Below are positions 60,335 to 64,000 of a DNA stretch of 64,000 nucleotides, in pieces (position 1 is the stretch's first letter; each line of letters opens with the position of its first letter). This DNA comes from CBDEFX01 sp965237635 (GTDB lineage: Bacteria > Chloroflexota > Dehalococcoidia > Lucifugimonadales > CAUZJF01), in contig CBDEFX010000002.1 of assembly GCA_965237635.1 (NCBI GenBank), positions 1,054,001 through 1,118,000 on the forward strand. The letters are read 5' to 3'. A model generated the notes under the pieces. It was given only the letters and a program-made list of their open reading frames with translations. It did no database searches and was not told where the DNA came from. The position numbers and the translations under genes were made by a program.

Positions 60335-62407
60335 TTGGTCCCTCCTGACTCGCTGTTCGGCGTGATTCCAACCTGGGTGGCCGTCTACGTGGCCTCCGCC
60401 TACGGCTTGGGCCTCTCGGCGTTCATTCTCTACCTTCGAGTCGTCCGCCTGGTCTTGCTGGGCAAACGGACGGACCGGTTCGACCACCCGGTGCGGCGAG
60501 TCCTTGGGGCCATCCCCCTCGTACTCGGCCAGACCAAAGTGCTCCAGAGTACTTCGTTGATTAGGGACAGGGCGGGGCTGGCACACACTTTCATCTTCTG
60601 GGGCTTCCTGTCGTTCGTTCTCAGCTACACCCTGTTTATCTTCGGCGATACCGCCTGGCGGCCGATTGCATCTCTCGTACTAGAGGACTCAGCCGATCGG
60701 CCGCTGTCCACTTTGCTCCTGACTGAGACTGGTGCGCGACTCTTCGGCTCATATATCGACGTGATGGCGGCCGTCTTCCTGGTGGTCCTGACATGGGCCG
60801 CTCTGCGCCGCTGGGTCGCTAGGCCACACCGGCTGTCGTTCGATCTGACCAGGAGACGGGACTCAGTGGTCGTACTGGTCTTGACCGGCCTGCTGATGGT
60901 ATTGACGTTACTCACCGAAGCGTTCTACGTCGCATCCGGAGGAGAGGGGCCGGAGGCGTCTGTACCCATCGGGTCCGCCCTGGGAACGTTTTTGAGTGAC
61001 GCTGGCGTACGAGAACAGGCCGCCAACGGGCTTCAAGGACTATTCTGGTGGGCTCACCTTGCGACGATAGTCGGGTTCGGTATCTACGTCCCGTTCGCCA
61101 AGCACATGCATCTGATCGCCGCGCCCCTCAGCTTTCTGTTCCGAAGCCTGGAGCCGATGGGAACCCTTTCGACTCCTCGTGATCTGGAGACGGCCGAGAG
61201 GTTCGGCGCCACCAGGGTGCAGGACTTCACCTGGAAGGAGTTGCTCGACGGCTACGCGTGCGCGGTATGTGGCCGGTGCACCGACGTCTGCCCGGCGCAC
61301 ATCAGCGGCAAGACCCTCTCGCCGATGCACATCGTCGAGAACCTGAAGGAGCACCTCGAGGACACGGGGCCGGGAATCCTCAAGTCGCGAGACGAGCAGG
61401 ACTCGAAGCCTCTGATCGGGTCGTGGATCGGCGAGGAGGCGCTGTGGGACTGCCTGACGTGCGGGGCCTGCGAGCAGGAGTGCCCGGTCGGCGTGGAGCA
61501 CATCGATACCATAGTCGACATGCGTCGCAACCTCGTAATGGAACGGGCCGAGATGCCGGAGACGGCTGCGACCGCGCTCATGAGCATGGAGCAGCGAGGC
61601 CATCCCTGGCGTGGGACCCAGTACAGTCGAACGGACTGGGCCGAAGGGCTCGACGTCAAGACTCTAGCCGAGCACCCGGACGCCGAGGTGCTCTTCTGGG
61701 TGGGCTGCACCGCGGCGTTGGAGCAGCGCAGCCAGAGCGTCGCGCGGGCCATGGCATCAGTGCTGAAGCGGGCGGGTGTAGACTTCGCGGTCCTTGGCAA
61801 TGAGGAGGCGTGTACGGGAGACCCCGCCCGGCGTATGGGCAACGAGTACCTCTATCAGACCCTCGCCCAACAAAACATCGAGACGCTGACTCGTTACGGT
61901 GTGAAGAAGGTCGTTGCCATATGTCCCCATTGCTTCAACACGATCAAGAACGAGTACCCTCATCTCGGCGGCGATTACCAGGTGCAGCACTACAGCGAGC
62001 TCATCGCCGAGCTGATCGAGCAAGGGAGGATCAAGCCGGCCGTCACTGTCGACGCTACTGTGGCCTACCACGACTCGTGCTACCTCGGCCGCCACAACGG
62101 GGTTTACGAGGCTCCTCGGCAGATAGCGAAGTCGATTCCGGGTGTCAAGCTGGTCGAGATGGAACGCCGCCGCGAGCGTGGATTCTGCTGCGGCGCCGGC
62201 GGCGGCCACATGTGGATGGAAGAGAGCCGGGGCAAACGGGTGAACCACGTCCGCACCGAGCAGTTCCTGGAGACCGGGGCGGACACGGTGGGCGTATCGT
62301 GCCCGTTCTGCCTCCAGATGTTCGAGGAGGGCGTCAGCTCCAAGAAGCTAGAGGACAAACAGGCCAAGGACCTGATCGAGCTTCTCGACGAGAGCCTCGG
62401 CGAATAG
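60335..62407 (+). CDS. Membrane-anchored Fe-S oxidoreductase (HdrD/GlcF-like)
   Basis: A 690-residue protein. Residues 1-250 have about six membrane helices of the NarI/heterodisulfide-reductase-gamma kind. Then come two 4Fe-4S motifs, CAVCGRCTDVCPAH and CLTCGACEQECPVG, and two CCG (DUF3463-like) domains with CPHCFNTIKNEYP, YHDSCYLGRHNGVYE, GFCCGAGGGHMWMEES and SCPFCLQMFE. This is the fused arrangement of electron-transfer proteins that feed quinone from ETF or lactate/glycolate-type dehydrogenases. The TTG start at 60335 has GGGAGGAAAA upstream. hicB follows 35 bp after. Intact; the electron donor is unknown. Confidence 0.92.
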   Translation: MVPPDSLFGVIPTWVAVYVASAYGLGLSAFILYLRVVRLVLLGKRTDRFDHPVRRVLGAIPLVLGQTKVLQSTSLIRDRAGLAHTFIFWGFLSFVLSYTLFIFGDTAWRPIASLVLEDSADRPLSTLLLTETGARLFGSYIDVMAAVFLVVLTWAALRRWVARPHRLSFDLTRRRDSVVVLVLTGLLMVLTLLTEAFYVASGGEGPEASVPIGSALGTFLSDAGVREQAANGLQGLFWWAHLATIVGFGIYVPFAKHMHLIAAPLSFLFRSLEPMGTLSTPRDLETAERFGATRVQDFTWKELLDGYACAVCGRCTDVCPAHISGKTLSPMHIVENLKEHLEDTGPGILKSRDEQDSKPLIGSWIGEEALWDCLTCGACEQECPVGVEHIDTIVDMRRNLVMERAEMPETAATALMSMEQRGHPWRGTQYSRTDWAEGLDVKTLAEHPDAEVLFWVGCTAALEQRSQSVARAMASVLKRAGVDFAVLGNEEACTGDPARRMGNEYLYQTLAQQNIETLTRYGVKKVVAICPHCFNTIKNEYPHLGGDYQVQHYSELIAELIEQGRIKPAVTVDATVAYHDSCYLGRHNGVYEAPRQIAKSIPGVKLVEMERRRERGFCCGAGGGHMWMEESRGKRVNHVRTEQFLETGADTVGVSCPFCLQMFEEGVSSKKLEDKQAKDLIELLDESLGE

Positions 62408-62442
62408 AATAGAGTTAACTTGACATCAGGCAGGAGGATATC

Positions 62443-62607
62443 GTGTCGCGAGTGTTTACCGTAGTCATTGAGCAGGACGAGGAAGGCTACCTTGTGGCAA
62501 GCGCTCCTGCTCTCCGAGGGTGCCACACGCAGGCGAGATCGATAGGTGATCTCCTCGAACGCATGAAAGAGGCGATACGGCTTTATCTTGAGGTCGAAGT
62601 GCACTAA
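62443..62607 (+). CDS. HicB-family antitoxin-like protein
   Basis: A 54-residue protein, small and easy to miss. It begins with GTG after AGGAGG and reads SRVFTVVIEQDEEGYLVAS, then PALRGCHTQARSIGDLLERM and KEAIRLYLEVEVH. This matches the UPF0150/HicB fold (beta strand, EGxYVAxxPxLxGCxTQGxTxxEAlxNikEAI). No ribbon-helix-helix tail is present, so DNA binding may be absent. A partner HicA should be adjacent: a short frame at 62631 starts MPGLPVI, like HicA, but is lost in a repeat from about 62644. Antitoxin function is inferred. Confidence 0.8.
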   Translation: MSRVFTVVIEQDEEGYLVASAPALRGCHTQARSIGDLLERMKEAIRLYLEVEVH

Positions 62608-62643
62608 GGAGCGGGTTGGTTGGCCTAGCAATGCCTGGGCTGC

Positions 62644-62995
62644 CTGTCATTCCGCTGAAAATAACGCGGATGCGTGGGTGATCGCCGCGAGTAACCGACG
62701 TTTTCCGAGCCCTGATGCGGCATCGGGGCGAGGAATCTGGGGTGGGGGCCGTTAGATCCCTATCGGTCGGGTCCGCTGCGGAAACACCCAGCCACCCCAG
62801 ACCCTTCACTCCGTTCAGGGAGACAAAGGCCACTCCTTTCATTCATCAGGGTGCCAGGGGTAACCCGAATGGACGATTCTGAGCGGAGCGAAGAATCTAG
62901 ACCTTTGTCTGCCAGACAGTCGCTCTTATTGAGAAACGCCTGGATTCTTCGGTCGTCCCGATGCCGAATCGGGACTCCCTCAGAATGACACGGTG
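62644..62995. repeat. REP-like repeat cluster
   Basis: A string of members of the family at 52328: TGTCATTCCGC, a CCCTGATGCGGCATCGGGG palindrome (62710-62728, one mismatch), GAATCTGGGGTGGGG, CCCCAGACCCTTCACTCC, GAGCGGAGCGAAGAATCTAG and CCCGATGCCGAATCGGG (62957-62973). No gene is seen. Confidence 0.7.
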
Positions 62996-63037
62996 CCCAG
63001 TATGCCAACGATAAGCCAGCAGCCAGATCGAGGACCA

Positions 63038-63598
63038 ATGGATATCCCAAAGTCCGAGCTCCACATGCACGCCGAGACGCGTGCGCGACTCGATCGGCTG
63101 ATTGCGAGGCGCACCAACGGACCTGCCCACGACTGGGAGGGGTGGATGAACCGACTGGCCGCATGGCCTGCCGGGATGCCCAGGCTTGAGCAGCTCTTCA
63201 GAGCGTCGGGATTGGACAAGAATGACGAGCTGGACGCGCTCAACGACGATGTGAATTTTGCCGCATGGTTAACGGAGGCGATGGAAGAGGCTGCGGCAGA
63301 CAGCACCGTTTTGCTCGAGATCGGTTCGGGGCTTTCTGGGGTGTCTGGCCAGGCTTCATGGCCGTCTTCCGAGAGGTCGAGGAGCGTGTTCGTGCACGCT
63401 ATCCGACCTTCCGCGCCGAGGCCATTATCTCAGGAATCTGGCCCACGCGACCCGGCGTCGCCGAAGTGTTCGAGGCCTGCCTACGCGCTCGTGAGGAAGG
63501 GCTGGCTGGGATCGACTTCGGGCCCATTCCCTACGATTCGGAGGCGGATTGGACAGAGGCGCACCGTTGGGCCGACCGGGCTTCCGAAGTCGGGTTAG
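63038..63598 (+). pseudogene. Adenosine deaminase-like gene, frameshifted and cut by IS1380
   Basis: A TIM-barrel metal deaminase of the adenosine/AMP deaminase superfamily. The opening IPKSELHMHAETRARLDRL matches the family LPKxELHxHLxGs. The frame is lost near 63321 (VLLEI then GSGLSG); the +2 frame continues RFGAFWGVWPGF, then GIDFGPIPYDSE and ASEVGLA, the family's GxDLxGxE and VGLxxxxHAGE region. One missing base (ATC|CGG) explains it. At 63599 the IS1380 copy 3 end begins, before the HxGE motif. The start is the ATG at 63038, or 63002. Confidence 0.8.
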
Positions 63599-64000
63599 CC
63601 CGAATCCACCGAAGGACACCGATGGACGGCGTGAGGAAAGCGGAAGGGGGTTGAGGGAGCTACAGGGGAAATAGCCTGGGTTCCATTTGGGGTAGGGAGG
63701 TCGGCGGACGGTCTTCATCGCCGCACAGGGGCCCCTATGGCCGTCTGCGGGAGCTGTGATGCGCGGGATGGCGAGAGAATACGCAGCAGGGGACTCTCTC
63801 GGACCGGGCTGGCACGAGTCTGCGGGGATCTTCGGTTGTCCGGTGGGTGGGTCGGTCGCCGACGGTGCCGTCAGGCCGGGAGTGGAATGGCTCGCAGCCG
63901 GGCCAAGGCGCGGCTGAACTTCTCAGCCCAAGGCCAGCGATCCGGAAGATGCAGGGTCAACCGGCGTGCCGAGCGGGTGAGCCGTCCGGCCAGGGAGAAG
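63599..64000 (-). mobile_element. IS1380-family element, copy 3 (left part, runs off window)
   Basis: Begins with CCCGAATCCACCGAAGGA at 63599 and matches copies 1 and 2 with a few substitutions. The transposase stop is at 63871 and its C-terminal codons run to the window edge. Flank TTAG. The status of the transposase cannot be seen. Confidence 0.9.
63871..64000 (-). CDS. IS1380 transposase, C-terminal part (window edge)
   Basis: 43 residues of the transposase C-terminus matching copy 1 (FSLAGRLTRSARRLTLHLPD, ending LRAIPLPA). The rest lies beyond the window, so activity cannot be judged. Confidence 0.85.
   Translation of the reverse strand, partial: FSLAGRLTRSARRLTLHLPDRWPWAEKFSRALARLRAIPLPA

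Noticed and set aside
1..64000. CRISPR array, prophage or integrative element
   Set aside because: No regularly spaced direct repeats, no cas, phage structural or integrase genes. The mobile DNA seen is IS elements, one MITE and REP-type repeats.

Overview
The window looks like a GC-rich bacterial chromosome, most likely a Chloroflexota of the Dehalococcoidia kind. That placement is an inference from gene style: RNase Y, a CIRCE-controlled groES-groEL, a Fe-S-type PurF, DUF5666 repeat proteins, and many short dispersed palindromes of the GAATCTGGGG and CCGATGCGGCATCGG types. No 16S gene is present to confirm it. Both strands are densely coded. Recent insertion-sequence activity and gene decay are concentrated in the non-essential genes.

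Layout. 1-2180: the end of coaD, a coiled-coil gene, a strong hairpin and an unknown gene. 2183-3457: an IS3-family element with orfA/orfB frameshifting. 3458-3718: a structured non-coding stretch. 3719-6479: one long DUF5666-repeat gene, broken by a 161-bp MITE with target duplication, by a single-base frameshift, and at its 5' end by an IS1380-family element (6479-8198). 8199-10059: a truncated response regulator, a small membrane protein, a Nudix hydrolase and a cupin. 10060-14891: a repeat-rich gap, a frameshifted GAF/PAS kinase lacking its phospho-acceptor histidine, and a nucleotidyltransferase. 14978-19561: an amidohydrolase, a small unknown gene and dnaE2, whose promoter and leader lie in a dispersed repeat. 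19767-21210: an IS66-family element. 21346-29842: tRNA-Asp, tRNA-Val, rpoC and rpoB on the minus strand. 30058-33447: an M16 peptidase gene cut by a second, decayed IS1380 copy that is fused on its other side to a beheaded response regulator beside its histidine kinase.

33620-46707: a metal-hydrolase-like protein, a glycosyltransferase, purH-purF, rny, a PHP phosphatase, plsY, a zinc-ribbon membrane protein, an Lrp/AsnC regulator, an NHL-repeat protein, a BNR-repeat sialidase-like protein, a frameshifted aldo/keto reductase, and an autorepressor-like gene with a palindromic operator on its -10 box. 46966-52320: a MoxR, DUF58, TgpA-type transglutaminase operon (catalytic Cys apparently Ser) followed by ogt. 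52455-58602: a DUF2007-like protein, the replicative dnaE, and groEL/groES under a CIRCE operator. 59158-62607: a UbiA prenyltransferase, a membrane Fe-S oxidoreductase and an orphan hicB. 63038-64000: a frameshifted adenosine deaminase cut by a third IS1380 copy that runs off the window.

How it works together. Housekeeping functions (transcription, replication, purine synthesis, RNA turnover, chaperones) are intact. Four genes carry single-base frameshifts and several are cut by mobile elements, and all of these are sensory, secreted or peripheral. The most novel-looking signal is the repeat that carries the dnaE2 promoter. It has a GAAC-N4-GTGC operator-like site between -35 and -10, followed by a leader of TGTYYCA arms that pair and covary with a second copy 9 kb away. 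It may be a damage-responsive regulatory leader.
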